Below are positions 17,650 to 26,604 of a DNA stretch of 46,059 nucleotides, piece by piece. The stretch comes from CAYZQE01 sp964480635 (lineage in GTDB: Bacteria; Pseudomonadota; Gammaproteobacteria; GCA-001735895). A program made the position numbers and the translations under genes. Position 1 is the first letter of the stretch, and each line of letters starts with the position of its first letter. The stretch is taken from contig CAYZQE010000008.1 of NCBI GenBank assembly GCA_964480635.1, positions 1-46,059 on the forward strand, given 5' to 3'. The notes below the pieces were generated by a model. That model ran no database searches, was not told the origin of the DNA, and saw only the letters and a list, made by a program, of their open reading frames with translations.

Positions 17650-18942
17650 TTAACGAATTTGGATAATGGTTTGAGTTAATGTGTTCGCCGTCTCAATGGA
17701 TTTAGCATTGGCTTGAAAATTACGTTGTGCCGTAATTAAATTAACCAGTTGTGCCGTTAAATCTACATTCGAAGTTTCAAGCGCTCCCGATTGGATTAAC
17801 CCAAAACGCCCTGTTCCTGCTTCACCTGTAATTACAGATCCAGAATCAATCGTTTCAGTCCAAGCTGAACTGCCCTCATTTGCTAAACCCTGACTATTAG
17901 GGAAATCTGCCATTGCAATTTTACCTAATGGTTGAGAAATACCATTACTGTATGTTGCTTGAATCAAACCCTCTTCAGATATATTAATACCGGTTAAATT
18001 GCCAGTTGCAAAGCCATCAGCATTTAAGGTATTAACCGAAAAACCTGCCGAATATTGGGTGGTTACATTATTAGCAAAATCATGCGTAATCGTTAAAGGT
18101 GTTGCACCATTTGCTAAGGGAATTGCCGTATTTACTGGTGGTTGTGGTGTTGCATTATTTAAAGAACCATCTGCATTAAATGTTAAACGAGCAACGCTGG
18201 TATTACCTAATGCCGCATTTGCGACCACTGAACCACCAGTGACATCGGTAGCTACGCCATCTATAAAGGTATACACATCCCATTGGCGAGTTGCCGCGAC
18301 AGGGTCTTTAACAAAATAATATGTCATGACATGTGACTCGCCCAATGAGTCGAATATCGTTGACGATGTTGAGCTGTTATAGGTTGTACTTTGGTTAGGG
18401 TCAAACAGTGTCGAAACCAAACCAGCTTCACCTGCTGGTAAGTTAACACCAATCTCAACCTCTGTTGTGGCAGCTGGCGTACCTGTTGAAGCTGGTAATT
18501 GTACTGGACTAGTCGTATTTAGACTGGAAGAGGTGACATTACCATCACTATCGACTGGAAATGTTTGTAAAAACTGGCCATCATTGTTTACGATAAAAGA
18601 ATCTCTATTGACCCTAAATTCACCTGCTCTTGAATACACTAATTGTGTGCCATTTTGATCTTGCGACACGACAAAAAAACCTTGGCCGCTGATGGCTAAA
18701 TCTAAACTGGCATCGGTAAATTCTAGATTACCTTGTGCAAATTGTTGACTAACATTGTCAATTTGAACACCGTTACCAACGGCTGTTGGTGAATTACCAA
18801 AGGGAGATACCGCAAAAATATCACCAAATTCACCACGTGAATATTTAAAACCTGTTGTCGAAACGTTTGCAATGTTATTACTGGTGACGCTGAGATCAAC
18901 CGAGGCTGCTTGTAATCCACTGAGTGCTGTATTAAAGGACAT
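17650..18942 (-). CDS. flgE: Flagellar hook protein FlgE
   Basis: A 430-residue hook protein. The N-terminus MSFNTALSGLQAASVDLSVT followed by SNNIANVSTTGFKYSRGEFGD, and the C-terminal helix LETSNVDLTAQLVNLITAQRNFQANAKSIETANTL, are characteristic. The central region (about 150-330) is the variable hook surface domain. It is exported by the flagellar type III system and polymerises with FlgD as cap. It lies 15 bp downstream of flgD and 33 bp upstream of flgF. Confidence 0.96.
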   Translation of the reverse strand: MSFNTALSGLQAASVDLSVTSNNIANVSTTGFKYSRGEFGDIFAVSPFGNSPTAVGNGVQIDNVSQQFAQGNLEFTDASLDLAISGQGFFVVSQDQNGTQLVYSRAGEFRVNRDSFIVNNDGQFLQTFPVDSDGNVTSSSLNTTSPVQLPASTGTPAATTEVEIGVNLPAGEAGLVSTLFDPNQSTTYNSSTSSTIFDSLGESHVMTYYFVKDPVAATRQWDVYTFIDGVATDVTGGSVVANAALGNTSVARLTFNADGSLNNATPQPPVNTAIPLANGATPLTITHDFANNVTTQYSAGFSVNTLNADGFATGNLTGINISEEGLIQATYSNGISQPLGKIAMADFPNSQGLANEGSSAWTETIDSGSVITGEAGTGRFGLIQSGALETSNVDLTAQLVNLITAQRNFQANAKSIETANTLTQTIIQIR

Positions 18943-18957
18943 AGTTTTCTCCTGCTG

Positions 18958-19635
18958 TTACATTATTTTACGAATCTCACTCATGCTAATATCGCCTAAG
19001 TTAGATACGGTTAGTGTTAAATCTTGTCCACCCCTACCAAGGGTGACGCTTTCTACTTGTACTGATGTTAAAGTGACGCCACTGCTTGTGTCGTTACCTC
19101 TTTGTATTTCTGCTGTGATTTTGTATTGACCACTACTAAATTGTTGACCATTAGCACCTTGACCATCCCATTGGTAGTTAGCTAAACCTGCTTGCTGCAC
19201 GCCAAGCTCACGTCGATCAACCAACTGACCTGACGCATCGGTAACGCTTATAATGACATTCGAAGCAGACTGATCTAAATCCACTGATGCATTCATCACG
19301 CCATCACTATTAAACGAACCTATATTTGACTCGATAAGCACATTACGCCCAACCATAGTCGATGCTTGTAATGCTTGATTCGATTGAAATGCAGCACTCA
19401 AGTCATTGAACGTATTATTTAAATCACCTATACCACTGACCGTACCAAACGAGGCCATTTGGCCAATAAAGTCACCATTTTCCATTGGCTCTAAAGGATC
19501 TTGATGCATTAATTGAGCGGTCATTAGCTCAAGAAACTCGGTTTGACCTAAGCTATTGTCAGAGGCATTTGTTTTAGTCTCAGTAACTTTGTTAAGACCA
19601 AGCTGAGTAAAAATATCTGAATTAATATCGGGCAT
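18958..19635 (-). CDS. flgD: Flagellar hook capping protein FlgD
   Basis: A 225-residue hook-cap protein needed for hook polymerisation. The conserved N-terminal segment LGQTEFLELMTAQLMHQDPLEPMENGDFIGQMASF (about 29-63) is clear. A FlgD Ig-like/tudor domain follows (about 85-215), with YQWDGQGANGQQFSSGQYKI. It is separated from flgC by 2 bp and from flgE by 15 bp, consistent with one transcript. Confidence 0.95.
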   Translation of the reverse strand: MPDINSDIFTQLGLNKVTETKTNASDNSLGQTEFLELMTAQLMHQDPLEPMENGDFIGQMASFGTVSGIGDLNNTFNDLSAAFQSNQALQASTMVGRNVLIESNIGSFNSDGVMNASVDLDQSASNVIISVTDASGQLVDRRELGVQQAGLANYQWDGQGANGQQFSSGQYKITAEIQRGNDTSSGVTLTSVQVESVTLGRGGQDLTLTVSNLGDISMSEIRKIM

Positions 19636-19637
19636 GA

Positions 19638-20048
19638 TTAACGACCTAAAGATAAAGTTCTAATTAAAAGCTCTTTTGAAGTATTAAGCACTTCTACATT
19701 GTTTTGATACGAACGTGAAGCAGACAACATATTCACCATCTCTTCTACGGTATCTACATTGGTTGCAAACACATAACCATCTGCACCTGCAAAAGGACTA
19801 TTTGGATCATATTTTTTTATAACGGGTGCATTACTTTCAACAACCCCTAGCATTTTAACGCCTGCTAGCTCTGGGCTATCCTGATGAATCATTGATGCTT
19901 GAAATACTGTTTGTCTCGCTTTATAGGCTTCGGCTTCAGTCGAAGCCACAGTGTCTGCATTAGCCATATTACTAGCTATCGTATTTAAACGAACAGACTG
20001 AGCACTAATAGCGCTACCTGAAATATTAAAATTTGAAAATAAACCCAT
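19638..20048 (-). CDS. flgC: Flagellar rod protein FlgC
   Basis: A 136-residue proximal rod protein. The N-terminal rod motif is SAQSVRLNTIASNMANADTV (about 15-34), the DPNSPFAGADGYVFATNVD segment is typical of FlgC, and the C-terminal helix is EEMVNMLSASRSYQNNVEVLNTSKEL. It lies 2 bp from flgB and 2 bp from flgD. Confidence 0.96.
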   Translation of the reverse strand: MGLFSNFNISGSAISAQSVRLNTIASNMANADTVASTEAEAYKARQTVFQASMIHQDSPELAGVKMLGVVESNAPVIKKYDPNSPFAGADGYVFATNVDTVEEMVNMLSASRSYQNNVEVLNTSKELLIRTLSLGR

Positions 20049-20050
20049 AA

Positions 20051-20449
20051 TTATTGACCTTTAATCGCTAACTTTAAGCCGTTAATTTTGCCATTTAAAA
20101 AAGTAAAGCTCGATTGATATTTCACCGCATTTTCAGAAAATTTAGCCTGTTCAACGTGCATATCAACGGTATTACCATCTAAAGAAGGGTTCAAGGTATT
20201 GCGATATAAAACAGACTGAGGTGACAGTGTTTGATGGTTGCTTAAATGATTCGCGCTGGTTTTTGTCATCGTAAACTGCTGTTCATTTGATTTAGCCTGT
20301 TTCATCATCAAAGCAAAATCCATATCTTTAGCTTTATAGTTAGGAGTGTCGGCATTTGCTATGTTAGACGCTAAAATGCTGGTACGACGTGACCGAAGTA
20401 TTAATGCATCGTCATGTACTGAAAAAGCTCTATCTATGCTGATACCCAT
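20051..20449 (-). CDS. flgB: Flagellar rod protein FlgB
   Basis: A 132-residue proximal rod protein. The rod motif RRTSILASNIANADTPNYKAKDMDF lies at about 21-45, and the C-terminus NTVDMHVEQAKFSENAVKYQSSFTFLNGKI is typical. It is the first gene of the flgBCDEF run, with a sigma-54-type promoter about 40 bp upstream. A terminator-bearing gap separates it from cheV upstream on the same strand. Confidence 0.96.
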   Translation of the reverse strand: MGISIDRAFSVHDDALILRSRRTSILASNIANADTPNYKAKDMDFALMMKQAKSNEQQFTMTKTSANHLSNHQTLSPQSVLYRNTLNPSLDGNTVDMHVEQAKFSENAVKYQSSFTFLNGKINGLKLAIKGQ

Positions 20450-20487
20450 AATAATTAACTCAAATGTTTTTAACTTAGCAAAACATA

Positions 20488-20503
20488 AGCAGTTTAAGTG
20501 CCA
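20488..20503 (-). promoter_or_regulatory. Sigma-54 promoter of flgBCDEF
   Basis: On the minus strand TGGCAC (20503-20498) and TGC (20491-20489) give the -24 GG and -12 GC doublets with exact RpoN spacing. It lies about 40 bases before the flgB ATG. In many polar flagellates class II/III rod and hook operons depend on RpoN with FleQ/FlrC-type activators, which are not in this window. Confidence 0.7.
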
Positions 20504-20587
20504 ACTTTTATATTATAATTTAAAAACAAACACTTAGTTAAAACCTTTCATTGTTTAGAGGTAATTTAACATCCCGTTAAAACAAAA

Positions 20588-20609
20588 AAAGCGGCAAGAT
20601 TGCCGCTTT
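20588..20609 (-). terminator. Rho-independent terminator of cheV
   Basis: GCGGCAA (20591-20597) and TTGCCGC (20600-20606) form a tight GC-rich hairpin. On the minus strand it is followed by seven T residues, 23 bases after the cheV stop codon. It separates cheV from flgB. Confidence 0.88.
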
Positions 20610-20631
20610 AGTAACAACATTGCCGTTTAAA

Positions 20632-21567
20632 TCATCCCCCATTACTAGCTATTTCAATAGCATTAATAACAGCTTCAGCCAATAAATCTGGCTCAAATTT
20701 AGCAATAAATTTATTAGCCCCTACCTGATCGACCATGGTTTGATTAAAAACACCACTCATAGATGTATGAAGGATAATATAAAGATGTGAAATTCTACTA
20801 TCAGCTCGCACCTCCGTGGTAAAGGTATAGCCATCCATTTCTGGCATTTCAATATCAGACACAATCAAAGCAATACGATTTAATTGTTCATCATCAGAAT
20901 CAGCCCAACCCTTTAAAAGGTCTAAAGTTTCTTTACCATCTTTACACAGTACCGATTCTAACCCCATTTTTTCAATGGTTCTTTGCACCTGCTTACGAGC
21001 CACAACTGAATCATCCGCAATAATCACAAGATTCTTTTCAATCTTACTGGCATCAACTCTATCTAGAATTTCTTGTTGCACATCTTCTTTAACACCAATA
21101 ACTTCAGACAACACCCGTTCAACATCAATGATTTCAACCATCTTATTATCTATATGCGTTACCGCAGTTAGATAACTCGTGCCATTAGTACCTGCGGGAG
21201 GTGGTAAAATATCTTTCCAGTTTAAATTGATAATACGATCAACTTCATTCACTAAAAAACCTTGTATGGTACGATTATATTCAGAAATAATAATGAATTT
21301 TTCATCAATATTTTGTATGGCAGGCCCACCTATTGCCATACTTAAATCCATAATGGTAATTGTTTGTCCACGTATATGAGAGATGCCGCGTACAACACCA
21401 TGAGATTGAGGAATACTATTTAAAGGCGGGCATTGTAATACCTCCCTAACTTTAAACACATTAATGCCATATAGCTGGGGGCCAGCCAAACGAAACATCA
21501 ATAATTCTAACCTGTTTCTTCCTGCTAATTGTGTGCGTTGATCAACACTTGCCATTACTCCAGACAT
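20632..21567 (-). CDS. cheV: Chemotaxis coupling/receiver protein CheV
   Basis: A 311-residue protein with an N-terminal CheW-like domain (about 20-165, with YGINVFKVREVL and GQTITIMDLSMAIGG) that couples chemoreceptors to CheA. A C-terminal receiver domain follows (about 178-300), with acidic pocket IIADDSVVARKQV, the phospho-acceptor in VSDIEMPEMDG, and conserved lysine in FIAKFEPD. CheV tunes adaptation. AGAGGAAA precedes ATG 21567. It has its own sigma-28-type promoter and terminator, so it is a separate unit next to the flg genes, as in vibrios and pseudomonads. Confidence 0.95.
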   Translation of the reverse strand: MSGVMASVDQRTQLAGRNRLELLMFRLAGPQLYGINVFKVREVLQCPPLNSIPQSHGVVRGISHIRGQTITIMDLSMAIGGPAIQNIDEKFIIISEYNRTIQGFLVNEVDRIINLNWKDILPPPAGTNGTSYLTAVTHIDNKMVEIIDVERVLSEVIGVKEDVQQEILDRVDASKIEKNLVIIADDSVVARKQVQRTIEKMGLESVLCKDGKETLDLLKGWADSDDEQLNRIALIVSDIEMPEMDGYTFTTEVRADSRISHLYIILHTSMSGVFNQTMVDQVGANKFIAKFEPDLLAEAVINAIEIASNGG

Positions 21568-21598
21568 GGAGGTTTCCTCTTATTTAATAATAAAATTA

Positions 21599-21625
21599 AT
21601 ATCGGCCTAACTTAATTATTCTTTA
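21599..21625 (-). promoter_or_regulatory. Sigma-28 (FliA) promoter of cheV
   Basis: On the minus strand TAAAGAAT, 11 bases, then GCCGATAT. This matches the FliA consensus TAAAGTTT-N11-GCCGATAA closely, with exact spacing and a nearly perfect -10. The -10 box lies about 32 bases upstream of the cheV start codon. Confidence 0.8.
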
Positions 21626-21645
21626 ACTTAAAAAAAACAAAAAGT

Positions 21646-21661
21646 TGGAACAATAAATGCA
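21646..21661 (+). promoter_or_regulatory. Possible sigma-54 promoter of flgA
   Basis: TGGAAC, then ATGCA with GG and GC doublets at the exact -24/-12 spacing. It points towards flgA, whose start is about 110 bases downstream. The -24 box departs from TGGCAC by one base, so confidence is moderate. Confidence 0.5.
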
Positions 21662-21771
21662 TAATAAAACAGTTAATGACTTATAAGTTTTACTCAAAGG
21701 ATGAACACATTATCTTTTAAATAGAACTTAATTTACTATTAATGATGCTTCATATTATTTAAGTATAGACA

Positions 21772-22482
21772 ATGAAATTAAAATTTATTTACTCATTTAC
21801 AATTATTTTCATGCTTTTAAACAGCTCACTGGTTGCTGCAAAAAATAATAATTTTGAAAACCTAACTTCATTAGTTCTTAAGGCAGAAAACTTCATTAAA
21901 AACATAGGGATAGACTCACCTTACCCTATTACTGTCAGCATTAAACCACTCAGTAAAAAACTTAAGCTGAAACAATGTCTTCAACCAATTAACTTCGAAT
22001 TTAATAATGAAAGAAAAAAGACAGGCAACACTTTATTGCGTGTTAGCTGCTCTAGCCCAACTAAATGGCGAATGCATTTACCCGTTAAAATCACCACTTT
22101 TCAAGATGTTTTAGTGTTAAGGCAGCCTGTCATTAGAAGTCAAACCATTGACGAAAACGATGTCATCGTCAAAAAAATGAATGAAAAATATTTATTGAGG
22201 GGTTACTACACACATGCCGAACAATTAAAAAACCTTGAAGCTAAACGAAATTTAAAAGGTGATACCATTTTATCGCCCCGAAATTTAAAAATCAGGCACC
22301 TTATAAAATCAGGACAACAAGTCACGGTGCAATTATTTAATTCTGGAATTGGCGTTAAAGTGTCTGGTACTGCCCTACATTCAGCTAGTAAAGGGCAACG
22401 CATAAAAGTAAGAAACAATAGCTCATTAAAAACAGTAGAGGGCATTGTAAAATCAGCCAATACTGTACAAGTACATTTATAA
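21772..22482 (+). CDS. flgA: Flagellar P-ring assembly chaperone FlgA
   Basis: A 236-residue protein with a signal peptide (hydrophobic segment about 6-22, ending LVAAKN). The C-terminal SAF domain contains the FlgA segments VLRQPVIRSQTIDENDVI (about 121-138), LKGDTILSPRNLK and GQRIKVRNNSSLKTVEGIV. FlgA acts in the periplasm to help FlgI form the P ring. It is divergent from cheV and upstream of flgM-flgN. The Shine-Dalgarno is weak. Confidence 0.92.
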   Translation: MKLKFIYSFTIIFMLLNSSLVAAKNNNFENLTSLVLKAENFIKNIGIDSPYPITVSIKPLSKKLKLKQCLQPINFEFNNERKKTGNTLLRVSCSSPTKWRMHLPVKITTFQDVLVLRQPVIRSQTIDENDVIVKKMNEKYLLRGYYTHAEQLKNLEAKRNLKGDTILSPRNLKIRHLIKSGQQVTVQLFNSGIGVKVSGTALHSASKGQRIKVRNNSSLKTVEGIVKSANTVQVHL

Positions 22483-22511
22483 TGACTTTGGAAAATAAAC
22501 GGAATAAATAC

Positions 22512-22538
22512 TAAAGTTTTTAAAGTGATAGCCGATAA
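22512..22538 (+). promoter_or_regulatory. Perfect sigma-28 (FliA) promoter of flgM
   Basis: TAAAGTTT (22512-22519), 11 bases, then GCCGATAA (22531-22538). This equals the enterobacterial FliA consensus at all 16 positions. It lies 35 bases upstream of the flgM start, allowing flgMN to be transcribed by the factor that FlgM inhibits, a known feedback arrangement. Confidence 0.92.
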
Positions 22539-22573
22539 GGCCTATATAGAATATTAATTTTTGGAGAACCATC

Positions 22574-22870
22574 ATGACCGATGCTATAAACAATCAAAAC
22601 CGTATACAAAATACGAGTCCTTCATTGGACAATAAAGCTCAACCATCTCAAAAATCAGCGCCGTCGGCTTCATCTCAGACGACTTCTTCAACCGTTGTTG
22701 ATATTAAGAGCACACAAATATTAGAAGCGATGTCCACTCAAATTGATAAACTGCCCGATATGAATATGGCTAAGGTTGATGCCATTAAGCTTTCGATTGC
22801 AAATGGCGACTACCAACCTAATGCAGAAGTCATCGCCCAAAAATTCACTGAAATTGAGCGTCTATTATGA
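22574..22870 (+). CDS. flgM: Anti-sigma-28 factor FlgM
   Basis: A 98-residue protein with a disordered N-terminal half rich in Ser, Gln and Thr and a C-terminal sigma-binding region: PDMNMAKVDAIKLSIANGDYQPNAEVIAQKFTEIE (about 61-95) matches FlgM. It holds FliA inactive until it is exported through the completed hook. A GGAG Shine-Dalgarno precedes ATG 22574. A consensus FliA promoter lies directly upstream. It overlaps flgN by four bases (ATGA). Confidence 0.95.
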   Translation: MTDAINNQNRIQNTSPSLDNKAQPSQKSAPSASSQTTSSTVVDIKSTQILEAMSTQIDKLPDMNMAKVDAIKLSIANGDYQPNAEVIAQKFTEIERLL

Positions 22871-23367
22871 GCGAATTAAAAACTAAAGCAGAATATTTTT
22901 CTTTGTTTAAAAGCTTATTAACCAAACAAATTGACTCGATACTAATAGCCACTGCTTATTTAAATAACATTAAAGCAAGTATTGAAGCTAACAACATTGA
23001 CACTTTACAGCAATTGATAAAACATAATGACATTCCATTAAGCCAAATTGAAGAGCAAGAAAAAGAGCGCTTTTCATTGATTGAAAGCTGCGGGTATGAA
23101 AAAAATAAAACGGGCTTTAAACAATGTATTAAATCGTTTGATGATAGCAGCGACACCTTAAGTTCTTTGCAAAACTCTTTATATAAGGTCATGGATGAAC
23201 TGCAAACAGCGACCACGGTGAGTGACCTTCTTATTACTAAAAATAAAAATAGAGTCAAACAATCACTAAGTATTTTAACGGGCACGACACTACAAAAAGA
23301 TAGTACTTATGCATCTAATGGTAAGAGTAATCAAGATAGTTTAACACGTGATTTGGCAACCGCTTAA
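22867..23367 (+). CDS. flgN: FlgN-like flagellar export chaperone
   Basis: A 166-residue, mostly helical protein with long amphipathic helices (about 8-60 and 85-140) and no membrane segment. The sequence is weakly conserved, but position directly after flgM with an ATGA overlap, size and helical pattern identify FlgN, the cytosolic chaperone for the hook-filament junction proteins FlgK and FlgL. The assignment rests mainly on context. Confidence 0.82.
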   Translation: MSELKTKAEYFSLFKSLLTKQIDSILIATAYLNNIKASIEANNIDTLQQLIKHNDIPLSQIEEQEKERFSLIESCGYEKNKTGFKQCIKSFDDSSDTLSSLQNSLYKVMDELQTATTVSDLLITKNKNRVKQSLSILTGTTLQKDSTYASNGKSNQDSLTRDLATA

Positions 23368-23457
23368 GCTTTATGCATAACATCGGTAAAAAAGCATTTT
23401 TTATAGGGTATAACTACTTAGTTTAATCTAATCCTATCTCGCTAGTGCTTTATATGA

Positions 23458-25980
23458 CTAGCGAGGCCAATGAAATAATTTTTTACTGTTATTTGGCAGA
23501 GGTTTGGGTCTGTCAATGCCGTAACCTTGGGCATAATCGACACCGATTTTTTCTAATATTTGAATAATATCATCATCTTCAACGAACTCAGCGATAGTCT
23601 TTAGATTTAGCACATTGCCAACATTATGAATGGCTTCAACCATCGCTTTATCTATAGCATCATTAGCTATATCACGAATAAATACACCATCTATTTTTAA
23701 GAAGTCTACTGGCATATTTTTAAGATAAGCAAATGAGCTTAAACCACTGCCAAAGTCATCTAAAGCAAAGCCACAGCCAACCCTTTTTAAATCATCAATA
23801 AATTTTTGAGCCATTTTTAAATTAGAAATCGCCGCTGTTTCTGTTATTTCAAAACTAATGTTTTCAGGGGCAAATGTACTATTAGCTAACCACGTCTTTA
23901 TATCTTCTAAAAGTAAAGGGTCTGCTATGCTTTGACCTGATAAATTAATCGCAAAAATCTCTTTATCATTTTTTTTCCAATACTTATCCATCCAAGCAAA
24001 GGTATGTTTAATAACCCAACGATCAATTTTAGACATCATTTGATAGCGCTCAGCAGATGGTATAAATGCACCTGGCGGTATGATTTGTCCTTTTTCATCC
24101 AACATTCTTAACAAAATTTCATAATGGATGATGCCATTTTTATCCTGAATAGGGACGATTGGTTGATAAAAAAGTTGAAATCTATCTTCATCTAAAGCAG
24201 CTTGCAACTGGACTAACCATTGCGCCTCACCTTGTCGTTGTGCTATTTCTGCATCATCAGGGCTATACACATGTACTCTGTTGCGCCCTGCTTCTTTCGC
24301 CGCGTAACAGGCGCTATCAGAAGCAACGAATACTTCATCAACATCAGGGGTAGTTACATCGACAGATACTAAACCAATGCTAACGCCTACTTGAAATGAA
24401 CGTCCATCCCATATAAAACGATATTCTTCTACTGCGACTCTAATTTGTTCTGCCACTTTTTTGGCATGCTCTAAACCACACTTTGTTAATATAATGCCAA
24501 ATTCATCGCCACCTAATCGTGCTAATAAATCTGCACCACGAATTTTAGAACGAAAAATATCTGATAACTGTTTTAACAGCTCATCACCCGCAGCATGGCC
24601 ACAAGTATCATTGACCGCTTTAAATTTATCTAAATCCATAAAGCATAAACTGTGTTCAGCATTTTCATTGCGTGCCGATTGAATTGCACCTTCAAGTTGC
24701 CTTTCAAATTCGCGTCTATTAATTAATTGAGTAAGCTCATCATGGCTTGCCTGCCACGTTAATCGGCTTGCCAAACGATGTGATTTACTGACATCTCTTA
24801 TAATAAGTACAGACCCTATTACATCACCAACAACATTATGGATGGGCGATGCAAGCTGATGAATGACAATCATATTGCCATCTGGGGCTATCATTTCATC
24901 ACCATTTGTAGATTCGACTCTAATACCCTCTTTAATACAGGTTAAAGTCGGTAATTCAGACGTTTCAGATTTAATATCTAACACTTTCGAAATTAATTTA
25001 TTTTTAACCTCGTCACTCGTCACACCGACGAGAAGTTCTGCTGCTGGGTTTATATAATTAATACGGCCAATGACATCTGTGGTTATCACCCCATCAGCAA
25101 TACTGCTTAAAGTAATTTCAGCTTGTTCTTTTTGTTGGTGCAAAGCCGCCTGAACAATCGTTCGTTCTGTGACATCTTTAATGGTGATAATAAACTGAAC
25201 TTCACCAAAGTTAAGCAAGGGATTAATAGTGATTTCACAATGAAAAATTTCACCACTTTGTTTAATGGCCTTAGCCTGTCCATCAACATTAATGGTTTCT
25301 GTTTCTTCACCCGTCTGAAAGAAGCGATCAAATTCTTTATTGTAAGGATTTGGTAAAATGGTAGAAAATGCCTTGCCTAAAATGTCATTTTCTTGATAAC
25401 CAAACATATTTGATGCTGATTTATAAAAGCTAATAATGCGGCCACTTTGGTTTAAGCGGATGATGGCATCTAAAGAGTTATCGATAATCGAACTCAGTTC
25501 ATTTTGCTTTTCTTTGGCTCCATCGGCTAAGGCCTGTAACTCTTTAGCTTGCTCTCTAAGTGCCAGTGTTCTTTGCGCATCATGAGTGACGTCAGAAATT
25601 TGTATGACACACATACCTTCTTTATTTAATTGAAAAGGCCTAACTGAAATTTTTTGGTAAATACGATTATCTTGGTTTTTATCGTCTTTCGTAGAAAATA
25701 AGGGTAAGGGGTATTTATTAAAGCGCTCCGACAAATAAGAACTCATGCCACTCTCAAGAGCGTCTTTTATAACTTGGGACAATCGCATCGGAATATCTGG
25801 AAAAACACTTGATAGTGATTTTGACAAGGTATCTTCCAGCTCTTTAAAGCTAAAATTAACAACCCAGTCGTTCCACACAACAATTTCATGGTGTTTATTA
25901 ACGACAATAATACCAACATCGACAGCGTCAAAAAGGGTAAAGAAATCTAAGACAGACTGGTCAGAAACTTGTTGATTCAT
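23458..25980 (-). CDS. PAS-PAS-PAS-GGDEF-EAL c-di-GMP signalling protein
   Basis: An 840-residue soluble protein. Three PAS domains lie near residues 15-135, 163-280 and 288-400. The diguanylate cyclase domain has intact GGDEF at 490-494 and an inhibitory RxxD site (RGAD, 481-484). The phosphodiesterase domain has EIL in place of EAL at 621-623, but keeps NLSGQS, EITET, DDFGSG and LKIDG, so both activities are possible. No membrane helix is seen, so it senses through PAS in the cytosol. It is the third gene of an operon with a CheY-like receiver and a CheC-type phosphatase, 9 bp after the latter. Confidence 0.93.
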   Translation of the reverse strand: MNQQVSDQSVLDFFTLFDAVDVGIIVVNKHHEIVVWNDWVVNFSFKELEDTLSKSLSSVFPDIPMRLSQVIKDALESGMSSYLSERFNKYPLPLFSTKDDKNQDNRIYQKISVRPFQLNKEGMCVIQISDVTHDAQRTLALREQAKELQALADGAKEKQNELSSIIDNSLDAIIRLNQSGRIISFYKSASNMFGYQENDILGKAFSTILPNPYNKEFDRFFQTGEETETINVDGQAKAIKQSGEIFHCEITINPLLNFGEVQFIITIKDVTERTIVQAALHQQKEQAEITLSSIADGVITTDVIGRINYINPAAELLVGVTSDEVKNKLISKVLDIKSETSELPTLTCIKEGIRVESTNGDEMIAPDGNMIVIHQLASPIHNVVGDVIGSVLIIRDVSKSHRLASRLTWQASHDELTQLINRREFERQLEGAIQSARNENAEHSLCFMDLDKFKAVNDTCGHAAGDELLKQLSDIFRSKIRGADLLARLGGDEFGIILTKCGLEHAKKVAEQIRVAVEEYRFIWDGRSFQVGVSIGLVSVDVTTPDVDEVFVASDSACYAAKEAGRNRVHVYSPDDAEIAQRQGEAQWLVQLQAALDEDRFQLFYQPIVPIQDKNGIIHYEILLRMLDEKGQIIPPGAFIPSAERYQMMSKIDRWVIKHTFAWMDKYWKKNDKEIFAINLSGQSIADPLLLEDIKTWLANSTFAPENISFEITETAAISNLKMAQKFIDDLKRVGCGFALDDFGSGLSSFAYLKNMPVDFLKIDGVFIRDIANDAIDKAMVEAIHNVGNVLNLKTIAEFVEDDDIIQILEKIGVDYAQGYGIDRPKPLPNNSKKLFHWPR

Positions 25981-25989
25981 TTTAAATTA

Positions 25990-26601
25990 TTAAATACCCG
26001 CAATAAATGTATCAATTTTTGTTAAAAACTCTTCCAGTGAACCGACATCCATAACGATAGCGACGTAACCATCAATATCTTTAGTTTTTAATTTAAAATC
26101 TATATGCATAAACAGCATCACGGGGTCTTTATCATCTTTATTACTGAGCTCATCTATAATTTTAATGTATTGACCACGTCTAAACTGAGGAAAATCACTA
26201 TTGATAGTGTCTTTTAGCATATTAGAGAGCGTACCAAGACACGCATTAATAATCACATTACCAACCTCCGAAAGCGCATCCTCTTCTAGCTCTGCCACTT
26301 CTTCTTTTGGTACAGAACCTTGCAGCAAGGCCCAAACTAACTCTAAACTCTTATCTTCAGGAAAAAGTAGTAAAGCATTGCCTTTGAAGGCTCCTTCAAA
26401 TTCTTGCGATACGGCTGACATTTCTGTTTTAGCATTGGATAGCTGTTCTTCTACATCTGATGTTGGCAGCAATTGAATATCTGGAACTGACAACAACACT
26501 TCTTCACCTACCATTTGGCTTAGAGACTCTGCCGCATTACCCATACCAATGTTTAATAGTTCACCAATTCCGTCTTTTTGTAATTCTGTTAAAGTAATCA
26601 T
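25990..26601 (-). CDS. cheC: CheC-type CheY-P phosphatase
   Basis: A 203-residue CheC/CheX/FliY-family protein. Both active-site helices are visible with the E-x2-N motif: GELLNIGMGNAA (Glu14, Asn17) and SEVGNVIINA (Glu112, Asn115), the two-site arrangement of CheC. The family dephosphorylates CheY-P. It lies 3 bp downstream of a stand-alone receiver gene, which is its likely substrate, and 9 bp upstream of a PAS-GGDEF-EAL gene. There is no second domain and no membrane segment. Confidence 0.88.
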   Translation of the reverse strand: MITLTELQKDGIGELLNIGMGNAAESLSQMVGEEVLLSVPDIQLLPTSDVEEQLSNAKTEMSAVSQEFEGAFKGNALLLFPEDKSLELVWALLQGSVPKEEVAELEEDALSEVGNVIINACLGTLSNMLKDTINSDFPQFRRGQYIKIIDELSNKDDKDPVMLFMHIDFKLKTKDIDGYVAIVMDVGSLEEFLTKIDTFIAGI

Positions 26602-26604
26602 GTC

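Noticed and set aside
23438..23465. 9-bp inverted repeat (CTCGCTAGT/ACTAGCGAG) at the end of the GGDEF-EAL gene
   Set aside because: It overlaps the stop codon and lacks a T run on either strand, so a terminator call is not supported.
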